Source: Bdellovibrionales bacterium CG10_big_fil_rev_8_21_14_0_10_45_34 (GTDB taxonomy: Bacteria; Bdellovibrionota; Bdellovibrionia; Bdellovibrionales; 1-14-0-10-45-34). Taken from it: a DNA stretch of 64,000 nt. A program made the position numbers and the translations under genes. Position 1 is the first letter of the stretch, and every line of letters begins with the position of its first letter. The notes under the pieces are model-generated. The model was not told the origin of the DNA. It saw nothing but the letters and a program-made list of their open reading frames with translations, and did no database searches. Where the stretch lies: NCBI GenBank assembly GCA_002778785.1, contig PEZS01000010.1, forward strand, positions 56,671 to 120,670. The letters run 5' to 3'. Positions 57,375 to 64,000 of this stretch are shown piece after piece.

Positions 57375-58718
57375 ATGAAAAGACTACTGCCAGTGATTGC
57401 TGGGACAATGCTTGCGAGCACTTTCGCAAGTGCCCAGGAAACCGAGTTCAAATGGAACGCGGAAATGCGAACTCGTTATTTCAGTGACGAGAACAGAGAT
57501 CTCAACAGCGTAAAAGACAACCAAAACTTAATTCGTCAAAGAAACAAGTTGGGTGTGTCGTTTATGAAGGGTGAAGACCTTAGCGGTCATATCACAATTC
57601 TTAACAACATCGGTTGGGGAAACCATGCTACCGCTACTAACGCAGGTACTCCACAGCAAAATGACCCTAACAACACAGCGATGGTTCATGAAGCGTGGGG
57701 AGCTTGGAAGGTCAACGAAAATCTATCTTGGATGATGGGCCGAAGAGGCTTGGATGTAGCAGATCAAACTGTCGTATCTACAAACGAGTGGGAAGATGTT
57801 CCAACTGTGTTTGAAGGCGCAGGACTTATCTTTGACTATGACTTCGGAAAGATTGCTCTTGTCGGAGTTAAAGGTGCTGAGTTAGGTAACGGAGCTCCTA
57901 ATCCAAACACTATTGGTGGTACTTCCACAGACGCTGAAAGTGTGTACTATGGAATCATTTTTGATGCGAAGAATCTTCCAGACGCTTTGAAGATTGCAAG
58001 CTTGCATATCCTTCAGAAAAACACCGATACAGGCGCAGCGGGCAACGCTAAAGAAAATCAAACTCGCTACGGAATCACTCTCGCGGGTGACGTAAGTGGT
58101 TTTGACTTCCGCGGCACTTACGCTGGGCACACTGGTAAGGTCACAGCTCCAGCATCAACGACTGACGTTGACAGAAACGCATCTATGTTTGACCTAGGTT
58201 TAGGTTACACAGCGGCTGAGTTTATGAATGCTCGTTTGGGTGTGACTTATCACCAAGATACAGGTGATGATTCTACAACTCCCAACACTAACGAAGGTTA
58301 TGATTCTTTTCATTACTACAGACATGGCAATGCCGGTATGATGGACTACCTACGTTGGGGTAACTTGACTTACTTTGACGTCGCTTTCAGCATTGAGCCT
58401 TGGGAAGGTGGAAAAGTTGGAGCTAACTACCTAGTTTTCTCTAGAACCTCAGATAAGGGTGGTGTGTTCACTAACACAACAGCCGGAAACTCAACTTCAG
58501 CTGTTCAATCAACTACGCCAACTATTGCTAACGGAAGCTTGAAGTCTGGTGAAAAAGCTCTTGGTACTGAGCTAGATCTTTACGTTTCTCATAACTACAA
58601 TAACGGCATGGACATCACTGCTCGTTACGGTATGTTCACAGTTGGTGAAGCGATTAAGAATGGCGGAACTATCGAGAACGCTTCTCAGTTCATGCTAGAA
58701 GGAAAAATGTCATTCTAA
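57375..58718 (+). CDS. Outer-membrane beta-barrel porin
   Basis: 447 residues. Signal peptide cleaved after residue 20 (TMLASTFASA). The mature part is made of alternating amphipathic strands (for example EMRTRYFSDENRD, GITLAGDVSGFDFRGTYAGH), with Asn/Thr/Gly-rich loops and an end MLEGKMSF; a C-terminal Phe is the usual BamA recognition signal. The layout resembles alginate-export/OprD-like porins, but the substrate is unknown. A strong terminator follows, and codon use is regular, as in abundant proteins. Its leader hairpin suggests post-transcriptional control. Confidence 0.87.
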   Translation: MKRLLPVIAGTMLASTFASAQETEFKWNAEMRTRYFSDENRDLNSVKDNQNLIRQRNKLGVSFMKGEDLSGHITILNNIGWGNHATATNAGTPQQNDPNNTAMVHEAWGAWKVNENLSWMMGRRGLDVADQTVVSTNEWEDVPTVFEGAGLIFDYDFGKIALVGVKGAELGNGAPNPNTIGGTSTDAESVYYGIIFDAKNLPDALKIASLHILQKNTDTGAAGNAKENQTRYGITLAGDVSGFDFRGTYAGHTGKVTAPASTTDVDRNASMFDLGLGYTAAEFMNARLGVTYHQDTGDDSTTPNTNEGYDSFHYYRHGNAGMMDYLRWGNLTYFDVAFSIEPWEGGKVGANYLVFSRTSDKGGVFTNTTAGNSTSAVQSTTPTIANGSLKSGEKALGTELDLYVSHNYNNGMDITARYGMFTVGEAIKNGGTIENASQFMLEGKMSF

Positions 58719-58764
58719 TCTGGTTCATCCAGGTTTAAGGAACCTTAGGGTTCTGATGGCAAAT

Positions 58765-58797
58765 AAAAAAGGCTGGGTAACCCCCAGCCTTTTTTGT
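58765..58797 (+). terminator. Rho-independent terminator after porin gene
   Basis: GGCTGGG (58771-58777) and CCCAGCC (58783-58789) flanked by A- and T-runs, 50 bases after the stop. A textbook strong terminator. Its T-run is also the first bases of the following repeat element. Confidence 0.9.
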
Positions 58798-59095
58798 ATT
58801 TAAAAGGTATCATCTGCTGCGTTCTCGCTTCAAAATCTCTTTTCGACGTAGGCAGGCTACGCCTTCATTCGATTTTGAAACTGCGGCCTTGCATCTGACA
58901 TCTTTTAAATACAAAAAAGTCTCGTTGTTGCGGCGTAAAGAATTACGCCTCGTTCCTCTCGAAGTTGTGCTTGGCGCCCCGCTCGTAATCTAAAGCTTTC
59001 TTGGGATATGGGGTGATGAGCGGCCTTGCATCTGACACCTTTTAAAAACAAAAAATTCTCGTTGTTGCGCGTGGAGGGCCACGCCTCACTCCTCT
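58790..59095. repeat. Structured repeat element downstream of porin
   Basis: Two 50-bp direct repeats (58883-58932 and 59020-59069) match at 47 positions. Each is followed by a hairpin whose sequence differs but still pairs: GGCGTAA/TTACGCC after the first, GCGTGG/CCACGC after the second, then CTC..TCCTCTC in both. A third, inverted copy starts at the terminator T-run. A perfect 17-bp stem (about 58791-58807 with about 58901-58917), an inner TTCAAAATC/GATTTTGAA stem and a CGTAG/CTACG tip can fold 58790-58920 into one long hairpin. No open frame is convincing. Confidence 0.8.
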
Positions 59096-59362
59096 CATCC
59101 TGTGCTTACTGTCCCACTTGCAACTCCGGTCTGTGGGATGATGTGTTGCCACTCGCAAATCAAGACCTTTTCGGCCTGCTGGATGGCTAGATGGGGTGGT
59201 TCAAGTTGATACGATTTTATGCCGATAAAGTGTTTGAAGACTGCTGTGCTCGATGTTTAAAATTGGGTGTTCGTCAAATGAAGTCAAAAGCTGGGAGTTC
59301 GTTCCAAGTCGAAGGTAAAGCCTGATGGATTGACGTGGATTTTTCGCCTAGGAGAGAGTGCT
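59096..59362. other. Intergenic stretch before the 59.4 kb gene
   Basis: No gene, strong promoter or hairpin is evident. It is the likely upstream region of the next coding sequence. Confidence 0.4.
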
Positions 59363-60007
59363 TTGGATTTGTCGAAAGTTAAGACTGCAAAAAAAGTGCT
59401 TCATTTAGTCCGCCATCTAGTCGCTGCTAACGAAGAGGTGCGCAGTGAAGTAGGGCGCAGTTTATCGCGGAGTAGAACCGCTATCTCCTTAACAAGCCTG
59501 CTTGTTTCCCTTTCGTTGGTCCTGTCGTCAGTAGCCAGCGCAGGCAAACCCAAAATCCAGATTAAGCCGGAGTTGCAAGAGAAGGTCGAAGTGATTTTGA
59601 CGTCCTCTGTGGTTCTGCACGACCAAATGGTAAAGCAGGATGATGGTTCCGTTTCTCAAACAGTCGCTAGCCTTATAGTCGAATTAGAAAGAGCAATTTC
59701 TTTGGTGTCCAAGAAAAGAAAGAGAGCAGTGGCATCTCAGAACATTCACTCTGTTCAACATCTGGACTATGTTCTAGTCGAAAGCCGCCGTGCTTTGAAG
59801 CAGTCCCTTGCGGCCGATTTTGATAGTCGGCAAAAACATTTGCAGGAGTATTTTAAGCAGGTGGTTTCTCTTGCAAAGTCTTACCACGTGAAGAACTCCT
59901 ACAAGCTGTATTTTTGCCCCACAGACAGATCGGTTTGGATTCAAAAGAAGGGGTCAGCAAAAAACCCTTTCTCGCCGGGCAGTCAGTGCGGGATTCTAGT
60001 TAATTAG
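59363..60007 (+). CDS. Hypothetical exported or membrane-anchored protein
   Basis: About 214 residues from TTG 59363, which has AGGAGAG 6 bases upstream; TTG 59330 is the longer option. A 35-residue charged start precedes a hydrophobic stretch (SLTSLLVSLSLVLSSVASA), so it has either a long signal peptide or an N-in anchor. The rest is mostly helical and rich in Lys, Gln and Val, ending with a Cys pair (YFCPTDRSVWIQ, SQCGILVN). Family unknown. It is followed by another unknown gene after 1 base. Confidence 0.62.
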   Translation: MDLSKVKTAKKVLHLVRHLVAANEEVRSEVGRSLSRSRTAISLTSLLVSLSLVLSSVASAGKPKIQIKPELQEKVEVILTSSVVLHDQMVKQDDGSVSQTVASLIVELERAISLVSKKRKRAVASQNIHSVQHLDYVLVESRRALKQSLAADFDSRQKHLQEYFKQVVSLAKSYHVKNSYKLYFCPTDRSVWIQKKGSAKNPFSPGSQCGILVN

Positions 60008-60008
60008 C

Positions 60009-60602
60009 GTGTCACGCCCTCTATTTGTCATGACTATTCTTACCCTCTCTGTGGGATTCTTTTATTACAAGTATCCTCCCCATACATTATGCGATACCCA
60101 GTTCGCTGTTTTTCAAGGTGAAATGGCAGGTTTTCTTTACGCCGATCCCCAGAGGCCGTATCTCACTGAAATCGACTTTAGGCGCTCCCAAAAAAAATGC
60201 GAGGAGCTAAAGAACACCGGTGGATGCCTCGAGTTCTTCCAAGGTCTTGGACGAATGACCCAAAGCCTACCAAGCTTAGGTTCTAAGTGCCTGGAAGAGC
60301 GAGAAAAGCTGTCGGGTCCACAGAAAGCTTACTTCGAAGCCATTAAAATGATTGTACAGATGGCCTGGGGAGATACCCCGCCACGTTCGACTTATGAAAG
60401 AATCGGAAACCTCGATTCTCACACACTCAGTCTCTTTTGTAAGCTTCGCAGGCAATCTGAGATGTACTTTGCCGAAGGATCCTATGATCAGCTGCGAGAG
60501 AGCCTCTTGCAATCGCTCAAAGGGGCTCAAGAGCTTGGCCGTGAGGAAGTCTGGCGTCGCTCTTTGCTTTCCGTTCCCTGCGATAGCTTGCTAGGTTATT
60601 AG
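60009..60602 (+). CDS. Hypothetical membrane-anchored Cys-containing protein
   Basis: 197 residues. One N-terminal hydrophobic helix (FVMTILTLSVGFFYYKY), then a soluble region with six or more Cys (LCDTQFAVF, KKCEEL, GGCLEF, SKCLEERE, LFCKLRR, VPCDSL), which suggests disulfides outside the cytoplasm. GTG start 1 base after the upstream stop, so the pair is likely co-translated. Family unknown. Confidence 0.62.
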   Translation: MSRPLFVMTILTLSVGFFYYKYPPHTLCDTQFAVFQGEMAGFLYADPQRPYLTEIDFRRSQKKCEELKNTGGCLEFFQGLGRMTQSLPSLGSKCLEEREKLSGPQKAYFEAIKMIVQMAWGDTPPRSTYERIGNLDSHTLSLFCKLRRQSEMYFAEGSYDQLRESLLQSLKGAQELGREEVWRRSLLSVPCDSLLGY

Positions 60603-60870
60603 CTCAATAAATGTCTAGCCTAAGCGCTCGGCACGCACTTGCACTTTAAGGCGAGACCTGATTTTGCAAAATCGTATCAGAATGACGCATCGAAGCAGTC
60701 AAAGTCCCGGGCGAACGAGTACCTGTCAAAATCGCCGGTTAATTACAAATATAAGCGGTCTGAGTTACTGGCAAATTAGGGCAGGTCACAATCGTTGGTT
60801 AGTTGCTGTGTCTTTGTTCCAACATGCGAGTCTCTAAATCGCGACTATATCCGCAGCAAACGAAGGGGAA
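60603..60870. other. Intergenic region with a weak 60-base-period repeat
   Basis: 268 bases without a gene. Two 20-mers, starting GTCAAAATCG at 60725 and GTCACAATCG at 60785, match at 16 of 20 positions exactly 60 bases apart. Nothing else stands out. Confidence 0.4.
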
Positions 60871-61050
60871 GTGCCGGCGTTTTCGCGTTCCTCTAACCAA
60901 TGTGAACTGAACAAGGGGCAGGGCTTTGTTTGTCTGGCCCATTCTTTGAAGTACCCGGTAGTTGAACGCAAACTGGGAGACAATGAAGTCTCTTTAATCA
61001 AGATTCACGGACTGATTCGCAACCAACACCTAGAAAAGGGGTTTAAATGA
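60871..61050 (+). CDS. Small unknown protein coupled to the next gene
   Basis: 59 codons open from GTG 60871. The stop overlaps the next start as ATGA (61047-61050), a sign of translational coupling. AAGGGGAA lies directly before the GTG, closer than ideal. The sequence contains NQCELNKGQGFVCLAH and ends GDNEVSLIKIHGLIRNQ, vaguely like the end of the next protein (DRDNQEVALQGIFRRPS). No family recognised; may be a remnant or a real small protein. Confidence 0.4.
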   Translation: MPAFSRSSNQCELNKGQGFVCLAHSLKYPVVERKLGDNEVSLIKIHGLIRNQHLEKGFK

Positions 61051-61577
61051 AAGCAAGTCAGCCAAAGTTTTCAAAAGCCAGTTTGAAAGAAGAGAATCGT
61101 CACGAACTAAAGGGCGACAGTCACCTAGATGCCGATCAAGATGTTTATCGAAATTTGTGTGAAGCGATTCATAAACGCGCTTACAAAAATGTTCATCGAC
61201 ATTCTTACCAAAAAACTCGTCAAGGCGCTCGCCACGATATCCATCAAAATTATTGTCAAGACTCACACCGAGAGATCCAAACAAACACCGAGCTAGATTT
61301 TTGTTTCGATAGAAATTGGTCGTTGATTATATCTGAAGTTCTAAGATCTCGATTAGTTGAGTTCGGCTTAAACCCTGACTCTTGGCAAGTTGTCCTTTTT
61401 GAAGGTTCTCATTCGCTGGGTAGTGGTACCCCGTGTTTTGAAGCCTTGTCTTTTGGGGCCATGGTGGTCGATCGTGACAACCAAGAGGTCGCACTGCAAG
61501 GCATATTTAGAAGGCCTTCTAAGCTGACGGAAGTACGGGATATCGACTGGGTTGAGCTGGGGTGGTTGGCAGCATAA
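61047..61577 (+). CDS. Unknown protein with degenerate tetrapeptide repeats
   Basis: 176 residues. Residues 32-79 consist of 12 tandem 4-residue units (DVYR NLCE AIHK RAYK NVHR, and so on). Position 3 is usually His, Tyr or Cys, position 4 usually Lys, Arg or Gln. This comes from a 12-bp DNA repeat (61140-61283). The C-terminal part (about 90-176) is a compact globular segment with DRNWSLIISEVLRSRLVEFG and ends DIDWVELGWLAA. No family recognised. The repeat is rich in His and Cys, so metal binding is possible (inference). Confidence 0.55.
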   Translation: MKASQPKFSKASLKEENRHELKGDSHLDADQDVYRNLCEAIHKRAYKNVHRHSYQKTRQGARHDIHQNYCQDSHREIQTNTELDFCFDRNWSLIISEVLRSRLVEFGLNPDSWQVVLFEGSHSLGSGTPCFEALSFGAMVVDRDNQEVALQGIFRRPSKLTEVRDIDWVELGWLAA

Positions 61578-61621
61578 AAGCTGCCAGTGTTCGTAGGCTT
61601 CAGATTTAACTATGCGTTAGG

Positions 61622-61879
61622 CTAGGCTTTAGCTGTCTTTTTGGCGGATTTCTTTTTAGAAGGACTAGCTTTCTTTTCCAATAGCTTCACATTTGAATAG
61701 TCGATGAAGCCCTCAGTTTTTGAAACACCATCTTTAGCACTGTGCTTTGTTTGCACACGTACACCTTGAACGCGCACTCTCAATTTTAAATGGTCCACTT
61801 CTAAAACGGAGCCTTTTTTACCTTTATCAGAACCGGCAATAACTTCTACCTGCGAGCCTTTGGTTACCTTGAGTTTCAT
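61622..61879 (-). CDS. rplX: 50S ribosomal protein L24 (displaced from spc operon)
   Basis: 85 residues. The KOW motif KGSQVEVIAGSDKGKKGSVL and the L24 segment SKTEGFIDYSNVKLL identify it. It is an assembly initiator near the tunnel exit. It is shorter than usual (about 100-105) and ends in a K/A/S tail (KKASPSKKKSAKKTAKA). It belongs between rplN and rplE, where it is missing in this window; here it follows rpmB by 11 bases. Confidence 0.88.
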   Translation of the reverse strand: MKLKVTKGSQVEVIAGSDKGKKGSVLEVDHLKLRVRVQGVRVQTKHSAKDGVSKTEGFIDYSNVKLLEKKASPSKKKSAKKTAKA

Positions 61880-61890
61880 TGATTACTTCC

Positions 61891-62178
61891 TTATTTCTTG
61901 GCTTTTAGTCGTCGTTGAATTCTCTTTTTAGTCTCGAGGGCTTTAAGCGACAGCGATTTGTCTTCTTGCTTGAGAATAAATTTATCAAAGCCGCCCACGT
62001 GCTCCATAGACCTGATAGAAGAGGCTGCTACCTTAAAACGAATGAGTTCGTCTAAGGCCTCGCTATAGACCCTTTTGTATTGCACGTTCGGAAAGCTTCG
62101 TGATTTTGTTTTGATGTTTGAATGGCTCACAAGGTTTGATACGACGGGACCCTTGCCGGTTAGTTCACATCTTGCCAT
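61891..62178 (-). CDS. rpmB: 50S ribosomal protein L28 (zinc-free form)
   Basis: 95 residues. Starts MARCELTGKGPVVSNLVSHSN, then TKSRSFPNVQYKRVYSE. It has a single Cys, so it is the C-minus type that does not bind zinc. A C-terminal extension reaches 95 residues (78 in E. coli). Cotranscribed with rplX and divergent from rpsR. I found no clear Zur box in the gap. Confidence 0.9.
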   Translation of the reverse strand: MARCELTGKGPVVSNLVSHSNIKTKSRSFPNVQYKRVYSEALDELIRFKVAASSIRSMEHVGGFDKFILKQEDKSLSLKALETKKRIQRRLKAKK

Positions 62179-62373
62179 TTGACAGACCTCCAGAGGTTCA
62201 AAAGGGTGCCTTTACCCGTGCACCATCGAAAAGCATAAAACGGGGACTTTTTTCTATAAAACCCCAGAAAACTTGAGCCGAGAGGTTATTAAAATTGTTG
62301 CTTGTTGGCAATCGCAAAATAGGTTAAAAGTACGTTCTTTTGTGTCTAGATAAGGTGAAATGAGAGGTTGTGA
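62179..62373. promoter_or_regulatory. Divergent rpmB / rpsR promoter region
   Basis: 195 bases between divergent ribosomal-protein genes. For rpsR, TTGTTG about 17 bases before TAAAAG (around 62307-62335) is a possible promoter. GGTGC/GCACC near rpmB could be a leader hairpin. Weak calls. Confidence 0.35.
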
Positions 62374-62640
62374 ATGAAAAAAGCACGTTTGAAGTACCGT
62401 CCGGAGTATCCCGCTGATTTTACGTTTGATTACAAAGATCCGGTGACTTTATTCAGATTTCTTACAGAAGGTGGCAAAATTGTGCCTTCTCGAATTAGTA
62501 AGCTGAGCGCTTACCAGCAAAGAATGCTCACTCGGGCAGTGAAAAAGGCCCGCAACGTGGCGTTGCTACCAAGTGGATCAGACGCGTTCGACGTGTTTGG
62601 TAGGCCGGAGCCAATATCTCCTAAGCCCATGGAACTTTAG
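62374..62640 (+). CDS. rpsR: 30S ribosomal protein S18 (cysteine-free form)
   Basis: 88 residues. [20 protein letters not shown] and [20 protein letters not shown] are diagnostic. It binds with S6 on the platform. No Cys. It is not in the usual rpsF-rpsR-rplI context but alone beside rpmB-rplX. A second rpsR elsewhere is possible. Confidence 0.92.
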   Translation: MKKARLKYRPEYPADFTFDYKDPVTLFRFLTEGGKIVPSRISKLSAYQQRMLTRAVKKARNVALLPSGSDAFDVFGRPEPISPKPMEL

Positions 62641-62729
62641 TTTTCGGTAACATCTAGCTTTGCGACTTCGGCAATTTTGGTCGAAGTTGCCACTGACTCG
62701 GACCAAGCCTAGAGAAAGTTTAGTTCGCA

Positions 62730-63551
62730 TTATATTTGCTTTTTCCAGCAATCTTTTGCAGCTGCCGAGATGAGAGTATTGAAAACTTCGGAGCGTTCTT
62801 CAGACTTTTTGATTTCTTCGTTGTCACATATACAAGCGAAGGCCAACGCGGCCTTTCGTATTTCTGTTTGCATTATCTTTCGTGTTTGAGGGCCTGCCAA
62901 CCTTGCCAATGTATTCAGAATATAAACGTAGGACACCTCGATGATTTGGGTGGTTTTATCGCTTTGGCTGGCAATGTTGTTGACCACAACACTGTTGGCC
63001 GTCGTAGTGTTGACCATAGTAAGGTTGTCTCTCAGAGCGAAATCTTCATTATCCTTATGTAATTTTGCTCTTAAAAACCAAGTTTCACCGACCTGGGTGG
63101 GCTTGTAATCAAGCACGTAATCCTGATTGCTTAAAACAGGAATCTTTTTGAAAATCCTTGCTCTGAAACTGCTGAAGTCTGGAAGAAAACCCAAATCGGC
63201 GGGCGCGTCGATATTATAGATGCTTTGATAAAGCTTAGGTGTGCTGAGAATGCGTTTTACTTTATCCATAGGCAAATCAACTTTGACCGCCTTAATTGCA
63301 AGCCCCAGGGTGTACTTTTCATTCTTGATTTGAATTTCTTCGGGTTTCACAAGAACACTTACTTGATTTTCGCTTTGATAGTGGATGTATTTTTTAGCAA
63401 ATCGAGTGAAGGCCTCCTCTGTGAGAAGGCTACTTAGCTGGGTGTTCATCCACTGCGTGATTTGTTCTCTCGGTACCGCAGCCTGAGCAAACGAGCTCAT
63501 TCCTAAAACGGACACGTATAGTGAGACCATGACACGTGTTTTTGAAATCAA
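62730..63551 (-). CDS. Exported protein of unknown family
   Basis: About 273 residues from TTG 63551, which gives a textbook signal peptide (ISKTRVMVSLYVSVLGMSSFAQA). GTG 63569 and TTG 63599 are alternatives; no ribosome site decides. The mature part looks like an alpha/beta fold with a hydrophobic pocket (AIKAVKVDLPMDKVKRILST, YVLDYKPTQVGETWFLRAKL), which loosely recalls START-type lipid-binding domains, but that is speculative. It follows the alpha-oxoamine synthase gene, probably in one transcript. Confidence 0.65.
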   Translation of the reverse strand: MISKTRVMVSLYVSVLGMSSFAQAAVPREQITQWMNTQLSSLLTEEAFTRFAKKYIHYQSENQVSVLVKPEEIQIKNEKYTLGLAIKAVKVDLPMDKVKRILSTPKLYQSIYNIDAPADLGFLPDFSSFRARIFKKIPVLSNQDYVLDYKPTQVGETWFLRAKLHKDNEDFALRDNLTMVNTTTANSVVVNNIASQSDKTTQIIEVSYVYILNTLARLAGPQTRKIMQTEIRKAALAFACICDNEEIKKSEERSEVFNTLISAAAKDCWKKQI

Positions 63552-63570
63552 ACACTCAAGGAAAATCACT

Positions 63571-64000
63571 CTAAACTGTCGGAGCACCATATGATGCAAA
63601 CTTTGTAGCCAACCTTGAAGACATCTCAGGGCTTATATCTAAGCCGTCGGCCATAGCTTCATGATTTGGCTTTTCATTCGCTCTCATAATTATCGGCGCC
63701 AATTGAGTTACGGCCTCTACTGCTTTATCAAGGTCTTTTTGAGAATGGGTTGCCATTACACTGCACCGAATGATGGAGTTCCCCCTTGGTACAGCTGGAT
63801 AAAGAACTGGTGTTGTAAAAACACCTAACTTGAGCAGTTGTTGGCAGACGACCAGTGCTGTTTCGTCGTCTCCAATATAAATGGGAACAACACAGGTTTG
63901 GGTTCCCATTGTATTAAGCCCAATTTGATCGAAGCTCTGCTTTAGGTATGCGGCATTGGCTCGAACTCGTTCAACCAGCTGTGGCTCTGCCTTTAGAACC
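63571..64000 (-). CDS. C-terminal part of an alpha-oxoamine synthase (KBL/BioF/SPT family)
   Basis: Only the last 143 residues are inside the window; the gene continues beyond position 64000. The fragment has the small-domain fold of PLP-dependent fold-type I enzymes, with VVPIYIGDDETALVVCQQLL and TTPVLYPAVPRGNSIIRCSVMATHSQ (the conserved Arg binds the substrate carboxylate). This family makes 2-amino-3-ketobutyrate, 8-amino-7-oxononanoate or sphingoid bases. The PLP lysine lies outside the window, so the subgroup cannot be fixed. Confidence 0.8.
   Translation of the reverse strand, partial: VLKAEPQLVERVRANAAYLKQSFDQIGLNTMGTQTCVVPIYIGDDETALVVCQQLLKLGVFTTPVLYPAVPRGNSIIRCSVMATHSQKDLDKAVEAVTQLAPIIMRANEKPNHEAMADGLDISPEMSSRLATKFASYGAPTV

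Overview
The window looks like a chromosomal segment of a Gram-negative, flagellated bacterium, mid-40s %GC by eye. Support for a diderm envelope: four lipobox or signal-peptide proteins, a beta-barrel porin ending in Phe, SecE/SecY, HtpX and a flagellin. The tRNA-Thr/Tyr/Gly/Thr-tuf-secE-nusG order is the one known from E. coli (thrU-tyrU-glyT-thrT-tufB). I infer a Bdellovibrionota or 'delta-proteobacterial' lineage (Bdellovibrio-like) from the style of the accessory genes; no single gene proves it.

Layout. 1-3 kb, minus strand: an H1-like Lys/Ala protein with an acidic tail, a lipoprotein and a flagellin. 3.3-5.6 kb: riboflavin genes ribE, a RibB with a degenerate cyclohydrolase domain, and ribH. 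5.7-9.3 kb: an NtrY/NtrX-like two-component pair whose regulator has lost GAFTGA. 9.3-13.0 kb: proS, pyrF (with a 20-residue insertion in its phosphate loop) and a SpoU methyltransferase. 13.1-15.4 kb: five tRNAs around tuf, interrupted by a cluster of hairpin repeats. 15.4-44.5 kb, all plus strand: secE-nusG-rplKA-rplJL-rpoBC, rpsL-rpsG-fusA, then S10-spc-alpha from rpsJ to rplQ. Here rplX, rpsN and infA are missing from their usual places; an rplX lies at 61.6 kb with rpmB, divergent from rpsR. 44.6-52.9 kb: TlpA-like thioredoxin, ManC, tRNA-Arg, Maf, two paralogous VWA lipoproteins, an MBL-fold hydrolase, FolE and HemB. 53-64 kb: a membrane protein, HtpX, a secreted alpha/beta hydrolase, tRNA-Pro, a porin, unknown proteins, rpmB-rplX, rpsR, an exported protein and the C-terminal part of an alpha-oxoamine synthase.

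Most of the window is the core translation and transcription machinery, with recognisable control elements: a strong S10 promoter with a GC-rich discriminator, an L10-leader RNA before rplJ, a possible L1 site before rplK, and hairpins at rplL-rpoB and rpoB-rpoC. The most unusual content lies between genes. Three places (13.35-13.55 kb, 53.59-53.80 kb, 58.79-59.10 kb) hold unrelated families of structured repeats. In two of them the stems differ in sequence between copies but still pair, which points to selection on the folded form. Lys/Ala-rich tails recur on three proteins (the H1-like protein, L17 and L24).
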